Positions 54,199 through 63,657 of a DNA stretch of 64,000 bases are shown here, one piece after another. The DNA comes from Marisalimonas marina. Lineage in GTDB: Bacteria; Pseudomonadota; Alphaproteobacteria; Puniceispirillales; Marisalimonadaceae. Location: assembly GCA_038131365.1 (NCBI GenBank), contig JAYPPH010000002.1, forward strand, positions 310,001 to 374,000, given 5' to 3'. The notes below the pieces were generated by a model that was not told where the DNA came from, searched no databases, and saw only the letters and a list, made by a program, of their open reading frames with translations. Numbering within the stretch: the first letter of the stretch is position 1; each line of letters starts with the position of its first letter. The position numbers and the translations under genes were made by a program.

Positions 54199-55023
54199 TT
54201 ATTTTTCACAGACTATTTCAAATGGCAGTGTTCGATTTTCCTTTATTGAACGCATTGAGTTAATAGATCTTTCATGCATGGAAGAGCCTCCAATTACATG
54301 TATCCCTAAAGTTGGTTTTTCAGATTTTGGTTGTTTTTGAATGAGTTTTTCATAGCCTTCAATATACTTATCACCTGTTTCGATAAGCTTAATATTTATA
54401 AATCCTATTTCTTTTAAAATAGTAACTGTTTCTTTAGGTGGTAATAAGAAGCTCATATCTTGTTTGTCAGCCCACGGTAATGGAAAAATAGGATTACCTG
54501 TTGGTCCTAATCCATGTTCAGTAAAAGCAAAAAAACTTCCTTTTTTTAATACTCTATAAGCTTCAGAGAAAAACTTTATTCTGTCTGATATATTCATAGT
54601 TACATGTTGTGAGTAAGCTCCATCAAAAATTTCATTTTTAAATTCTAACTTTTCACCGTTCCCAACATTAAGTTCAACCATGTTTGACATTGATGTCAGT
54701 TTATTAAATTCATTACCTATTTCAATAAAGCTTGGTGTTATATCTATTCCTGTTATATGACACTTAAACTTTTTGGCATAATACCTAGCTGGTCCACCTA
54801 AACCACAACCAATATCTAAAATGCTTTGATTTTCTCTAAGTGGCATTCTTTTGCCGAGATCTACTGTAGCTCCAATCCCACGTGCGTGGTATTGGTCGAT
54901 TGGGAATAAATCTTCTATTTCCAGTTTTTTTTGATTCAAACCAGATAAAGACATTGCTTGGTGAATTCTGGAATGAAGATCACCTCTCGTCCAAAAATTT
55001 TCTATCTCGGTTATGCTGACCAT
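54199..55023 (-). CDS. SAM-dependent methyltransferase, class I
   Basis: The product is 274 residues. The SAM loop DIGCGLGGP is at 70-78 and GIDITPSF forms the acidic strand-2 site. A GAYSQHVTMNI strand and a TEHGLGPTGNP segment follow. The layout resembles the group containing gamma-tocopherol, phosphoethanolamine and sarcosine/dimethylglycine methyltransferases. It lies 19 bases after the GMC oxidoreductase on the same strand, which suggests one transcript. Given soxBDAG in this genome, a glycine-betaine or related substrate is possible but unproven. Confidence 0.82.
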   Translation of the reverse strand: MVSITEIENFWTRGDLHSRIHQAMSLSGLNQKKLEIEDLFPIDQYHARGIGATVDLGKRMPLRENQSILDIGCGLGGPARYYAKKFKCHITGIDITPSFIEIGNEFNKLTSMSNMVELNVGNGEKLEFKNEIFDGAYSQHVTMNISDRIKFFSEAYRVLKKGSFFAFTEHGLGPTGNPIFPLPWADKQDMSFLLPPKETVTILKEIGFINIKLIETGDKYIEGYEKLIQKQPKSEKPTLGIHVIGGSSMHERSINSMRSIKENRTLPFEIVCEK

Positions 55024-55042
55024 TAAATTTATTATTTATATT

Positions 55043-56638
55043 CTAACCATTGAGAATAAAATCAGCACATCGTTCGCCAATCATCATGCAAACAGCGTTT
55101 GTGTTTCCTGAAACTAACGTTGGCATTATAGAAGCATCTGCAATACGGAGCCCTTTTATTCCATGAACTTTTAGATTTTTGTCAACCACAGCCTCTTGGT
55201 CAAATCCCATTTTGCAAGTTCCTGATGGATGATAAACAGTTTCTGCCTTTTCTTTGATGAAATTTAAAATATCTTCATCGGTATCAAAACTTTTACCAGG
55301 CTGTATTTCCTCTCCGCAGAATTCTTGCATTGTCTCCGAATTCATAAGTTTTCTTATCAACTTTACACCAGAAACAAGTGTTTCTCTATCAAGTGAGTTA
55401 GATAAAAAATTAAATTTAATAGCCGGAGGTTCCTCTGGATTTTTGGATTTAATGTGAATGCTACCTCTACTTTCTGGTAAGTTTTGATTCACAGTGCATG
55501 TTATGCCTGGCTCTACTCCTAACTTTCTTTTACCGTTTTCTAAAACCACTTTGTAAGGTATGAAATGTACTTGAATGTCAGGAGCAGCTAATTCTTTTCT
55601 TGTTTTAAAGAAACCCACTACTGGAGCTGATGGAAGAGTTAAAAAACCATCTCTTTTAAATACATAATTAGCAACCTGTTTTAAAAGATTAATACCTCTT
55701 GCCTTATCATTATAGGCAATTCCAGGTTTTGTAATTTTATAAACAATTCTAGGGGCAATATGATCTCTTAAATTTTCACCAACTCCTTTTAATTCGTGGA
55801 TAAGTTCTATACCTTTATCTTCTAAAACTTCACGTTTACCAATTCCTGATAACTCTAAAATTTGAGGAGAGTTAATAGCTCCACCACATAAAATTACTTC
55901 TTTTGAACAGCCAAACTTTTTTATTTTACCTTTATTTTTTACTTCAACGCCTAAACATTTTTTGCCATCTAAAATTAATTTTTGAACTAAAGAATTTGTA
56001 ATAATAGAAAGATTTTTTCTGGATTTTATAGGTCTCAAATAAGCAACCTCAGCACTCATTCTCTCACCTTTGAATATGGTCGTTTGAGTATATGCAATAC
56101 CCTCTTGTTCATCTCCGTTATAATCTTTGTTTACTGGAATATTATTTTCTTTGGCTGCTTTGAATAAGCCATCATAAATAGGATTTCTATCACTTACTTC
56201 AGAAATTTTTAGTGGGCCATCATTACCTCTTATTTCAGTCATTTCACCTTGATAGTTTTCCATTTTTTTAAAAAAAGGTGCAACGTCGTCGTATGACCAA
56301 CCTGTGTTACCCATCTGCGCCCATGTATCGTAGTCTAGTTTATTACCTCTTACATAAACAAGACCGTTGATTGAACTTGAGCCACCAAGTAGTTTTCCTC
56401 TAGGTATAGGTATTTCTCTATTCGCAGTTGACTCCTCTGGTTCAGACCTGTAACGCCAATTTGCCAGTGGATTGTCAATTAATAAAGCAAAGCTTGCAGG
56501 CAATCGTGATACAGGATGAGAAGCTCTTCCGGCTTCAATTAGTAAAACTTTATTTTCTGGATTGGCCGATAAACGATTAGCAACGGCGCATCCAGCAGAG
56601 CCAGCACCAACAACAATAAAGTCAAAATTATTATCCAT
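55043..56638 (-). CDS. GMC family FAD-dependent oxidoreductase (choline dehydrogenase-like)
   Basis: The product is 531 residues from ATG at 56638, with AAAGGA six bases upstream; the TTG at 56653 would make an unlikely start. The FAD loop GAGSAG is at 11-16, GGSSSINGLVYVRG at about 86-99, and the C-terminal HPSGTCKMG carries the catalytic His. GMC members oxidise alcohols such as choline, glucose or polyethylene glycol. Choline dehydrogenase is a possibility because soxBDAG would process the betaine-derived sarcosine, but no betaine aldehyde dehydrogenase is in this window. Confidence 0.87.
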   Translation of the reverse strand: MDNNFDFIVVGAGSAGCAVANRLSANPENKVLLIEAGRASHPVSRLPASFALLIDNPLANWRYRSEPEESTANREIPIPRGKLLGGSSSINGLVYVRGNKLDYDTWAQMGNTGWSYDDVAPFFKKMENYQGEMTEIRGNDGPLKISEVSDRNPIYDGLFKAAKENNIPVNKDYNGDEQEGIAYTQTTIFKGERMSAEVAYLRPIKSRKNLSIITNSLVQKLILDGKKCLGVEVKNKGKIKKFGCSKEVILCGGAINSPQILELSGIGKREVLEDKGIELIHELKGVGENLRDHIAPRIVYKITKPGIAYNDKARGINLLKQVANYVFKRDGFLTLPSAPVVGFFKTRKELAAPDIQVHFIPYKVVLENGKRKLGVEPGITCTVNQNLPESRGSIHIKSKNPEEPPAIKFNFLSNSLDRETLVSGVKLIRKLMNSETMQEFCGEEIQPGKSFDTDEDILNFIKEKAETVYHPSGTCKMGFDQEAVVDKNLKVHGIKGLRIADASIMPTLVSGNTNAVCMMIGERCADFILNG

Positions 56639-56785
56639 TTTAGATCCTTTCAAGGGGACATCATAACTATTTGTATACCCATATCAATTATTAAATTTTA
56701 TATATTTTTTAATAATAATTTCCATTTGATTGATAAAAAATTTAAACAATGGTACGCATCTAAAAATTATAGAGGAAAATATGTT

Positions 56786-57391
56786 TTGTTAGAGTGGCTC
56801 CTAGATGTTTCACAAATTATAATCGCTGATATTGTTTTATCAGGAGATAACGCGCTCATTATTGGAATGGCCGCTTCGGCTGTTCCAGAAGAGCATAGAA
56901 AAAAAGTTATTTTTATCGGATTAATGGCAGCTGCAGTATTAAGGATTTTATTTGCTCTTGTTGCCTCTTACTTAATTAGTATACCAGGATTACTTCTTTT
57001 AGGTGGTTTATTACTTTTCTGGGTTTGTTGGAAATTTTATCAAGACATCAAAGAATTTTCTTCAAGTAAAGAAGATGGAACAAAACTTAAAAATAATGTT
57101 TCTGGAAAAGGTTTGAAGGCAGCCTTAACAACAATAATAATTGCAGATGTATCAATGTCCCTTGACAATGTTATAGCAATAACAGCTATAGCAAGGGAAG
57201 ATAAGACTTTGTTGATACTAGGAATTGCATTCGCCATTTTGCTAATGGCATTTTTTGCAACAGCAATTGTAAAGCTACTTACTAAATTTAAGTGGTTGTC
57301 TTATTTAGGTTTAGCTTTTCTAATTTACCTATCATCAAAAATGACATTTGATGGTTGGTTACAACTTTATCCTTACCTGAACAATTTATGA
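56786..57391 (+). CDS. TerC/YjbE family integral membrane protein
   Basis: The product is 201 residues from TTG at 56786, with AGAGGA at 56771-56776; an earlier in-frame TTG at 56726 gives 221 residues but has no binding site. Five or more helices are seen. The repeated acidic motifs DIVLSGDNALIIGMA (about 14-28) and ADVSMSLDNVIAITAIA near 140 are the paired family signatures, which may bind metal. Members are linked to manganese or other metal export. It overlaps the convergent TRAP permease by 6 bases. Confidence 0.85.
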   Translation: MLEWLLDVSQIIIADIVLSGDNALIIGMAASAVPEEHRKKVIFIGLMAAAVLRILFALVASYLISIPGLLLLGGLLLFWVCWKFYQDIKEFSSSKEDGTKLKNNVSGKGLKAALTTIIIADVSMSLDNVIAITAIAREDKTLLILGIAFAILLMAFFATAIVKLLTKFKWLSYLGLAFLIYLSSKMTFDGWLQLYPYLNNL

Positions 57392-59443
57392 GCCCAACCA
57401 TTTTGGAAACCACAGAGCAATATCAGGTATAAACATCACAAGAAGCATTCCTGTAATTTGCAGGGCAATAAAAGGTAAGACTGCCATAAAAATTTCCTGT
57501 AATGAAATATCTGCAGGAGCAACTGATTTCAGCCAAAAACAAGCAGGGCCAAAAGGTGGTGATAAGAAATATATTTGTATGTTCATAACAAACAGAACAC
57601 CAAACCATACTGCTGCCCACTCTGGCTCTAAGCCTAACTCAGGAGCCATTCCAACGACAACTGGTGCAAAAACAGGAACAGTAATAAAGGCAATTGCAAT
57701 CCATTCCATAAATGTACCTAAAATAACCAGAATACCCATCATGACAAAGACTATTCCAATTGCTGGAAGACCTAACCCTGAGAATAGTGATCTCATAAAA
57801 TCTGCGCCACCTATTAGGTTATAAATGCCAACAAAGGCAACTGCTCCTAAAATTAGCCAGATAATTGTTCCAACTGTTGACATTGTTCCAGCAAGAGCTA
57901 CCTGAAGTAAATTCCAGCTATAAGCGTTTCTAAACCAAGCAACAAATATTGCCCCTAATACACCAACAGCAGCAGCTTCTGTCACTGAAGCTATGCCTCC
58001 GTAAATAGATCCCATAACACAAAAAATCAGGAAAATACTTAGGAAAACAGCATATAATTTGTCTTTAGACATTTTCATGTCTTTCTGACGAGCTTTTGCA
58101 ACTTCCTCTGCAGTTGGTGCCATGCTTGGATTTAGATTACATCTGACCAAAACATATATTGCGTAAAGAAATGCTAGCATTAGTCCTGGCACTGCACCGG
58201 CCATAAATAAATCACCAATTCCAACTTGGGCAGATAAACCATAAATGATCATGATAATACTAGGTGGTATTAATGTCGCTAGTGCACCAGATGCACATAT
58301 TAGCCCAATAGACATCTTTCTATCGTAACCCAATCTTAATAATTGCGGTAAGGCTACAAGTCCTAACATAACAATCTCACCGCCCATAACACCAGACATA
58401 GCTGCTAAAACAACCGCGACCGCAATGGTTTGGATAGCTACACCACCTCGAAGTTTTCCAGCAAAGATCGACATAGCATCAAACAAATCTTCAGCAACGC
58501 CAGATCTTTCTAAAATAGAGGCCATCAAAACAAATAGAGGAACAGCAATTAAAGGATATTTTTCAAGTAAGCCAAAAGCGTTTGTGGAGACAAGATATAA
58601 ACCACCATATCCAAAATAACAGAGCGCGCTTAACACTGATACGAATAATGTTACAACTCCTAATGGCATTCCTGTCATCATTAAAATAAGCATTAAACCA
58701 ACAATAATAAAGCTGACTACCGCTATATTCATGTCTTGCATATTCAAATAATCTTGTGGATTTATTTGGGCTCCAACTGATGCATATATTGAATTAATGT
58801 AACCAAATATGCTGTCTTCACCTGATAAATGTACAACAATAACAGATATAACTCTTAAGACTATTAAGCCACAAATAAACAAAACAATTTGCTTGCCAAT
58901 CTTTGAAGAAAAGTGTCGATAGAGATTAATCATTAATTGTATAATGTAAGTCATTGCTCCTAGAGTAAGCATAGATTTTAAAATCAAAGGTTGAGGCGAA
59001 TTCCACGCACTACCTGCTTTTTCAACCATGGCAATAGAATCCAGAGCCCTTATTACAGAGTCATCTATCAATAACCATAGGGCTAATATACCTACAACAT
59101 ACGCAATGAAATCAAGCCACCATTTTCCTTTATCGGAAGCCATTATGTAGAAAACTGTAATTCCTATATGTCTCTTGTGAAGGGTCACATAAGCTGCAGA
59201 CAGCATCCATGCTGTTGCTGCAAGTGTCATAACAATTTCAAAGACCCATTGAGTGGGAGCGTTGAAAACATACCTAGAAATAACTTCAAATCCGGTAACG
59301 GCAGCGCAAACAAGATATAGTTGAGCAACTGCTAGTCCTGAAAATTTACTGAAATGATCATAAAAAGCAAACTTGTCATTACCTGCTTTGAACTCTTCCA
59401 TATTATCAAGATCATTGTCTTGTTTTTGGACCACTTCTGACAT
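57386..59443 (-). CDS. TRAP transporter permease with fused small and large subunits
   Basis: The product is 685 residues from ATG at 59443, with GGGGGA seven bases upstream. The first roughly 190 residues are DctQ-like (FEVISRYVFNAPTQWVFEI, four helices). The rest is DctM-like (MMTGMPLGVV, GVMGGEIVMLGLVALPQLL, ASGALATLIPPSIIMIIYGL). Such fusions are a known TRAP form. It imports a solute with the binding protein encoded divergently at 59714. It is a second, independent TRAP system in this window. Its substrate is unknown. Confidence 0.92.
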   Translation of the reverse strand: MSEVVQKQDNDLDNMEEFKAGNDKFAFYDHFSKFSGLAVAQLYLVCAAVTGFEVISRYVFNAPTQWVFEIVMTLAATAWMLSAAYVTLHKRHIGITVFYIMASDKGKWWLDFIAYVVGILALWLLIDDSVIRALDSIAMVEKAGSAWNSPQPLILKSMLTLGAMTYIIQLMINLYRHFSSKIGKQIVLFICGLIVLRVISVIVVHLSGEDSIFGYINSIYASVGAQINPQDYLNMQDMNIAVVSFIIVGLMLILMMTGMPLGVVTLFVSVLSALCYFGYGGLYLVSTNAFGLLEKYPLIAVPLFVLMASILERSGVAEDLFDAMSIFAGKLRGGVAIQTIAVAVVLAAMSGVMGGEIVMLGLVALPQLLRLGYDRKMSIGLICASGALATLIPPSIIMIIYGLSAQVGIGDLFMAGAVPGLMLAFLYAIYVLVRCNLNPSMAPTAEEVAKARQKDMKMSKDKLYAVFLSIFLIFCVMGSIYGGIASVTEAAAVGVLGAIFVAWFRNAYSWNLLQVALAGTMSTVGTIIWLILGAVAFVGIYNLIGGADFMRSLFSGLGLPAIGIVFVMMGILVILGTFMEWIAIAFITVPVFAPVVVGMAPELGLEPEWAAVWFGVLFVMNIQIYFLSPPFGPACFWLKSVAPADISLQEIFMAVLPFIALQITGMLLVMFIPDIALWFPKWLGS

Positions 59444-59563
59444 ATGTGTTTCCCCCACCAATTGTAAAAGTAATTTTTAGGCTTGCAATTGCCAGAAAAT
59501 TAATAGTTAATAATTTTATTAGAGACATATACTATACGTATGTCAAGAACCAAGGAGGGGAAT

Positions 59564-59686
59564 ATGGCAAAACCGGTTAGAAGTGATCATGTAGATGCTT
59601 ACGGGCCCTGGGCTTGGGTCGCAGGAATGGCCTTGGCTGCTTTTATTACATGGTTGATGTTTTATATAGCAGACGGGTTTAGTTAA
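59564..59686 (+). CDS. 40-residue membrane microprotein
   Basis: The frame from ATG at 59564 gives 40 residues. GGAGGGG at 59554-59560 is a strong ribosome site. The N-terminus (MAKPVRSDHVDAYGPW) is polar and basic. Residues about 15-36 are a hydrophobic helix (WAWVAGMALAAFITWLMFYI), and the end is ADGFS. An upstream ATG at 59540 is in the same frame but the binding site lies inside that extension. The gene lies 27 bases before the second TRAP binding protein on the same strand and is divergent from the fused permease. It may assist that transporter; no family is recognised. Confidence 0.75.
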   Translation: MAKPVRSDHVDAYGPWAWVAGMALAAFITWLMFYIADGFS

Positions 59687-59713
59687 TTTTCACAGCAATA
59701 GAGGAGGAATTAA

Positions 59714-60730
59714 GTGAAAAAATATTTACTAAGCGCTTTAGTGGTTGCTGGTTTAACCTTTACAGGTGCAGCAAGTGCTAAAAAATTAAAATTTCAAATG
59801 AGCTCTAAAGCAGGAGACTGGGCTCATACTTATATGGCAAAACACGCTCCAGTCTTGTCAGACTTAACTAATGGAGAACTTCAAATTGAAGGTTTGCCTA
59901 CAAAATCAGTTGTTCCTCATAGAGAGACAATAGATGCTGTAGCAAATGGCATCCTAGATGGTGATTTTAATGCCATTGCTTACTTTGCAGGAAGAGACCC
60001 AGCATTCGCAATTATGGGGGATTTAATTGCAGGTTATGATACACCAAAACAGTATCAAGAATACTGTATGCATGGTGGTGGTAAAGAAATGTTACAAAAA
60101 ATTTATGACAAGATTTTACCAGGTAAAATTCATGTATTAGGTTGTGGTCCTTATGGTAAAGAGGCTCTAGTTTCAAAAGTGCCAATTAATGGCGTTGCTG
60201 ATCTAAAAGGGGTAAAAATCAGATCACCAGAAGGTCTTGCTGCAGATGTTTTTAGAAGAGCAGGCGCTTCTCCGTCTTCACTTCCTTTTTCAGAAGTTTA
60301 TACATCATTAGAAAAAGGTATTGTTGACGCAGCTGATGCTTCTGTTTACATCAACAACCATGCTAGTGGTTTTCATAAGATAGCTAAGTACCCACTTTAT
60401 CCAGGTATTCATTCCATGGCTAATCTTCAGACCATTATTAACAAAAAAGTTTTCAATAAGTTAAGCAAGCAAAATCAAACTGCTTTAACAGTTTGGACTT
60501 ATTGGACATGGACAGCAAAGCTTAGAGATGCTGGTCTTGAGGGTCGTGCACAAGTTGCAAAGGATAAAGCAGCAGGAGACTTAACAATTATTGATTGGCC
60601 TGTTACTGAAAGAGCTAAATTTAGAAAAATTGCAGTTGATGCTTGGAATTCAGCTGCTTCAAAAAGCCCACTTGCTAAAGAGGCTTTAGAATCTAACTTA
60701 GCTTACATGAAAAAGATTGGTTTATTATAA
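59714..60730 (+). CDS. TRAP transporter solute-binding protein DctP-like (second system)
   Basis: The product is 338 residues from GTG at 59714, after GAGGAGGA at 59701-59708. The signal peptide is KKYLLSALVVAGLTFTGAAS-A. Conserved DctP parts are LKGVKIRSPEGLAADVF and FSEVYTSLEKGIVDAADAS; the arginine in KIRSPEG is the likely carboxylate anchor. It captures the substrate for the fused permease at 57386-59443, which is encoded in the opposite direction. A strong terminator follows. It is only distantly similar to the first dctP by eye. Confidence 0.93.
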   Translation: MKKYLLSALVVAGLTFTGAASAKKLKFQMSSKAGDWAHTYMAKHAPVLSDLTNGELQIEGLPTKSVVPHRETIDAVANGILDGDFNAIAYFAGRDPAFAIMGDLIAGYDTPKQYQEYCMHGGGKEMLQKIYDKILPGKIHVLGCGPYGKEALVSKVPINGVADLKGVKIRSPEGLAADVFRRAGASPSSLPFSEVYTSLEKGIVDAADASVYINNHASGFHKIAKYPLYPGIHSMANLQTIINKKVFNKLSKQNQTALTVWTYWTWTAKLRDAGLEGRAQVAKDKAAGDLTIIDWPVTERAKFRKIAVDAWNSAASKSPLAKEALESNLAYMKKIGLL

Positions 60731-60744
60731 TATTCCAAATTAAC

Positions 60745-60778
60745 AAAAGGCTTGCTGATTTATCAGCAAGCCTTTTTT
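60745..60778 (+). terminator. Terminator of the second TRAP binding-protein gene
   Basis: AAAAGGCTTGCTGA (60745-60758) and TCAGCAAGCCTTTT (60763-60776) form a perfect 14-base stem with a TTTA loop, followed by T through 60778. The stop codon of the convergent amidase lies inside the right arm, so both genes share it. Confidence 0.85.
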
Positions 60779-62076
60779 ATTTTATTCAAAACAAATTCAG
60801 ATACCTTCAATAAATCTAAATCATTTTCCCACGAAGTTATTACTTGAACTCCTATTGGAAGATTGTCTTTCCCTTTTAAGAGGGGAAGGCTGATAGCTGG
60901 AATACCCATCATTGTCCAATAACCATTAAAAATTGCATTTCCTGTATTCATAAGATCTCTTGGTGCCTGACCGGGTGCCGCAGGTGTTATTATAGCGTCA
61001 TATTCTTTAAAAACTTCTTTAAGACTTTTTTCCATTAACTTTGCATTTTCGATAGCTTCTATATAATCTTTTGCAGAAACTGGAATACCTGCTTCAATTC
61101 TTGATACTGTAAATGGATGAAGTTTTTCTTTCTCATTTTCATAATATTTATAAAGCGATCTAGCAATTGATCCATTCATTATAATTTCATGACTTTTAGC
61201 TGCTTTGCTAAAAATTGAATCTAATTCTAAATCAACAATATCTAGGGGCGCGTTCTTTACAAAATCTATTATACCCTCTTGCATATCTAGGTCACCATAA
61301 TCCCATACGGGTCCCTTAATAAATGCAAACTTAGGAGATGGATTAATATTATTAGTTTTATATTCATAATTCTTGATCATATCGAGATCGTTGTGATCAT
61401 ATGATAAGAGAACTGAAGCCACTAAGTCGATATCTTCAATTGTGTTCGCATATATACCAGGATGATCTAATCGCTGAGATATAGGTGACATTCCACTTCG
61501 AGAAATTGTCCCAAATGTTGGTTTGAAACCAAGAATACCAGTAAATGAAGCTGGCCTTAATACAGACCCTCCTGTTTGTGATCCTATAGATAAAGGTACC
61601 ATGTTGTCACAAACAGCAGCAGCCGATCCTGACGATGAACCGCCAGGAGTACATTCGAGATCATGTGGGTTTTTAGTTTTACCAGGACCTGAGAGAGCAA
61701 ACTCAGTTGTTACACATTTACCCATAATAACTGCACCAGCATCTCTTAATAATTTAACGAGATGTGCATCCTCATTTGGTTTTCTATTCTCACAGACCTT
61801 AGAACCATTTTCGGTAGGCATATCTTTGGTATCAATAATGTCTTTAATTCCGATTGGAAGACCATTTAATTTACCAGCTTTATTACTTTTCCATCTTTTA
61901 TCAGCTTCTTTGGCTTGTTGAATAGCCATTTCAGGTTCTAAGTAACTCCAAGCACCGACAGCTGGCTCTCTTTTTTCTATATGCTCAAGAAAGTTACTAA
62001 CATATTTCTCAGAAGAAAGTTCTCCTTTCTTCATCATTTCAAAAGCTTTAGTGGCGCTTAATTTAATTAAACTCAT
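60763..62076 (-). CDS. Amidase signature family hydrolase
   Basis: The product is 437 residues. The triad is Lys78 in GIKD, Ser in GGSSSGSA (146-152), and Ser171 in TGGSVLRPASF. It is a different subgroup from the amidases at 16202 and 29361. It hydrolyses an amide to acid and ammonia. A RidA gene lies 14 bases upstream on the same strand, and the second TRAP system is next to it, suggesting uptake and hydrolysis of an amide or amino-acid derivative. Its 3' end lies in the TRAP terminator. Confidence 0.9.
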   Translation of the reverse strand: MSLIKLSATKAFEMMKKGELSSEKYVSNFLEHIEKREPAVGAWSYLEPEMAIQQAKEADKRWKSNKAGKLNGLPIGIKDIIDTKDMPTENGSKVCENRKPNEDAHLVKLLRDAGAVIMGKCVTTEFALSGPGKTKNPHDLECTPGGSSSGSAAAVCDNMVPLSIGSQTGGSVLRPASFTGILGFKPTFGTISRSGMSPISQRLDHPGIYANTIEDIDLVASVLLSYDHNDLDMIKNYEYKTNNINPSPKFAFIKGPVWDYGDLDMQEGIIDFVKNAPLDIVDLELDSIFSKAAKSHEIIMNGSIARSLYKYYENEKEKLHPFTVSRIEAGIPVSAKDYIEAIENAKLMEKSLKEVFKEYDAIITPAAPGQAPRDLMNTGNAIFNGYWTMMGIPAISLPLLKGKDNLPIGVQVITSWENDLDLLKVSEFVLNKIKKAC

Positions 62077-62090
62077 TTTTTTCCTTTAAT

Positions 62091-62471
62091 TTACTTTACT
62101 ATTACTGCTTCCGCTTCGATTTCTACTTTCATCCTAGGGTCAACTAATGCTGAAACTTCTAACAAAGTTGATGCTGGTTTGTGCTCACCAAAATACTCAA
62201 TCCTCTTGGGGTTGATTATAGTTCTATCGTCTATGTTAGTTAGAAAAACTCTAACTTTTACAACATCCTTGTAAGATCCTCCAGCTGCCTCCAAACAAGT
62301 ATTAAAGTCTTTCATAGCAATATCAAATTGATCTTTAGTATTTTCAGGGATAGTTCCGTCATAGTTCATGCCTACTAAACCTGAAATCCAGATAATACCA
62401 TTAGCCTCAACCACATGACAATAATGACTCACTGGTTGAAGTATATCAGGTATAAGTATTCTTTTAATCAT
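62091..62471 (-). CDS. RidA family protein
   Basis: The product is 126 residues from ATG at 62471; GAGGGA lies just upstream, and the longer frame to 62483 reads through that site. Family blocks are YCHVVEANGIIWISGLVG near 16-33, VKVRVFLTNIDDR and the C-terminal ASTLLEVSALVDPRMKVEIEA. The family arginine, normally RTC or R near residue 105, is replaced here by STLLEV, so the carboxylate contact may be lost. It is probably cotranscribed with the amidase. It is the third RidA-type gene in the window. Confidence 0.82.
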   Translation of the reverse strand: MIKRILIPDILQPVSHYCHVVEANGIIWISGLVGMNYDGTIPENTKDQFDIAMKDFNTCLEAAGGSYKDVVKVRVFLTNIDDRTIINPKRIEYFGEHKPASTLLEVSALVDPRMKVEIEAEAVIVK

Positions 62472-62620
62472 TTTGTCCCTCACAAATATTATAGAGTTAT
62501 AATTTTTTTATCATTCTACTAAATTTTACTATTAAATATAGTTTAAAAAATTGTCTTATATACTTTGCAAGAGAGGTTAAAATGAATATCATGTTAAGTA
62601 TTTATTAATAAGAGGATTCT

Positions 62621-63643
62621 ATGCCAACAATAGTTTATCTGGATACTCTTCCGGCACAAAATGGATTAGATATTTTATACTCTCAATCCAAAGTAGAAAT
62701 TTTAAAAATAAGTAGTTCTGATAGTGAAGAAAAGTGCTTTTCTATTCTTAAAAAAGCTGATGCATATCAAGTTGGAGCAGCTAGGGATGAGGTTCCTAAG
62801 TACTTGCAGGTAGATAAAGAATTTTTAAAAAAAGTACCTAATATAATTGTTGTTTCTTCTTCTGGTGCTGGTTATGACACTGTTGATGTTGAGGCATGTA
62901 CAGAGGCAGGTGTTTTAGTAGTAAATCAAACTGGTGGAAATGCTGAAGGTGTTGCAGAGCATGCTGTGGCAATGATTTTAAGCTTATTTAAAAGAATTGG
63001 TGAAGCTGACCATGCTCTCAGAAGAGGCTGGAATGATGCTAGAGTAAGTTTTATAGGCAAAGACCTCCTTAATAAAACAGTTGGTATTATAGGTCTTGGT
63101 AATACTGGAGGTAGAGTAGCTGAAATTTGTAAGGTTGCTTTTAATTGTAATATTTTAGCTTATGACCCTTACATAAGTGATGAAACTTTTGAAAAGAAAT
63201 ACAGTACTAAATCTGAAATTGATAATTTACTAGCACAAAGTGACGTTGTTTCTGTTCATATACCTTTAAACAAAGAAACTAATAATATGATCAATAAAAC
63301 TTGGTTTCAAAAAATGAAGAAAGGTAGCTATTTTGTTACAACATCTAGGGGTTCCATTCATAACGAAGATGATTTATACGAAATAATGAAAGAAGGTCAT
63401 TTAGCAGGAGCAGGTTTAGATGTATGGGAATTTGAACCACCACCTTCCTCTCATAAGCTTCTTAAATTAGATAATGTAATAGCTAGCCCTCATACTGCTG
63501 GAATAACAAGAGATAGTCGTCATAAGATGTCAGAATATGTTGCTACCCAGCTTTTGGATCTTTTTGATGGGAAGGATCCAGCAAGACCTGTTAATGTTGA
63601 AGTTTTAGATATTTACAGGAAAAAATTTAAACAAATTACATAG
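62621..63643 (+). CDS. D-2-hydroxyacid dehydrogenase, NAD-dependent
   Basis: The product is 340 residues. The NAD loop GIIGLGNTGGRVAEI is at about 149-163. The catalytic residues are Arg in TTSRGSIHNEDD, Glu in WEFEPP and His in ASPHTAG near 285-289. It interconverts 2-hydroxy and 2-keto acids. AGAGGA lies upstream of the ATG. The last gene, an SDR, starts 15 bases downstream, so the two likely form an operon. The exact substrate is unknown. Confidence 0.9.
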   Translation: MPTIVYLDTLPAQNGLDILYSQSKVEILKISSSDSEEKCFSILKKADAYQVGAARDEVPKYLQVDKEFLKKVPNIIVVSSSGAGYDTVDVEACTEAGVLVVNQTGGNAEGVAEHAVAMILSLFKRIGEADHALRRGWNDARVSFIGKDLLNKTVGIIGLGNTGGRVAEICKVAFNCNILAYDPYISDETFEKKYSTKSEIDNLLAQSDVVSVHIPLNKETNNMINKTWFQKMKKGSYFVTTSRGSIHNEDDLYEIMKEGHLAGAGLDVWEFEPPPSSHKLLKLDNVIASPHTAGITRDSRHKMSEYVATQLLDLFDGKDPARPVNVEVLDIYRKKFKQIT

Positions 63644-63657
63644 AGATAGAGGAAAAA

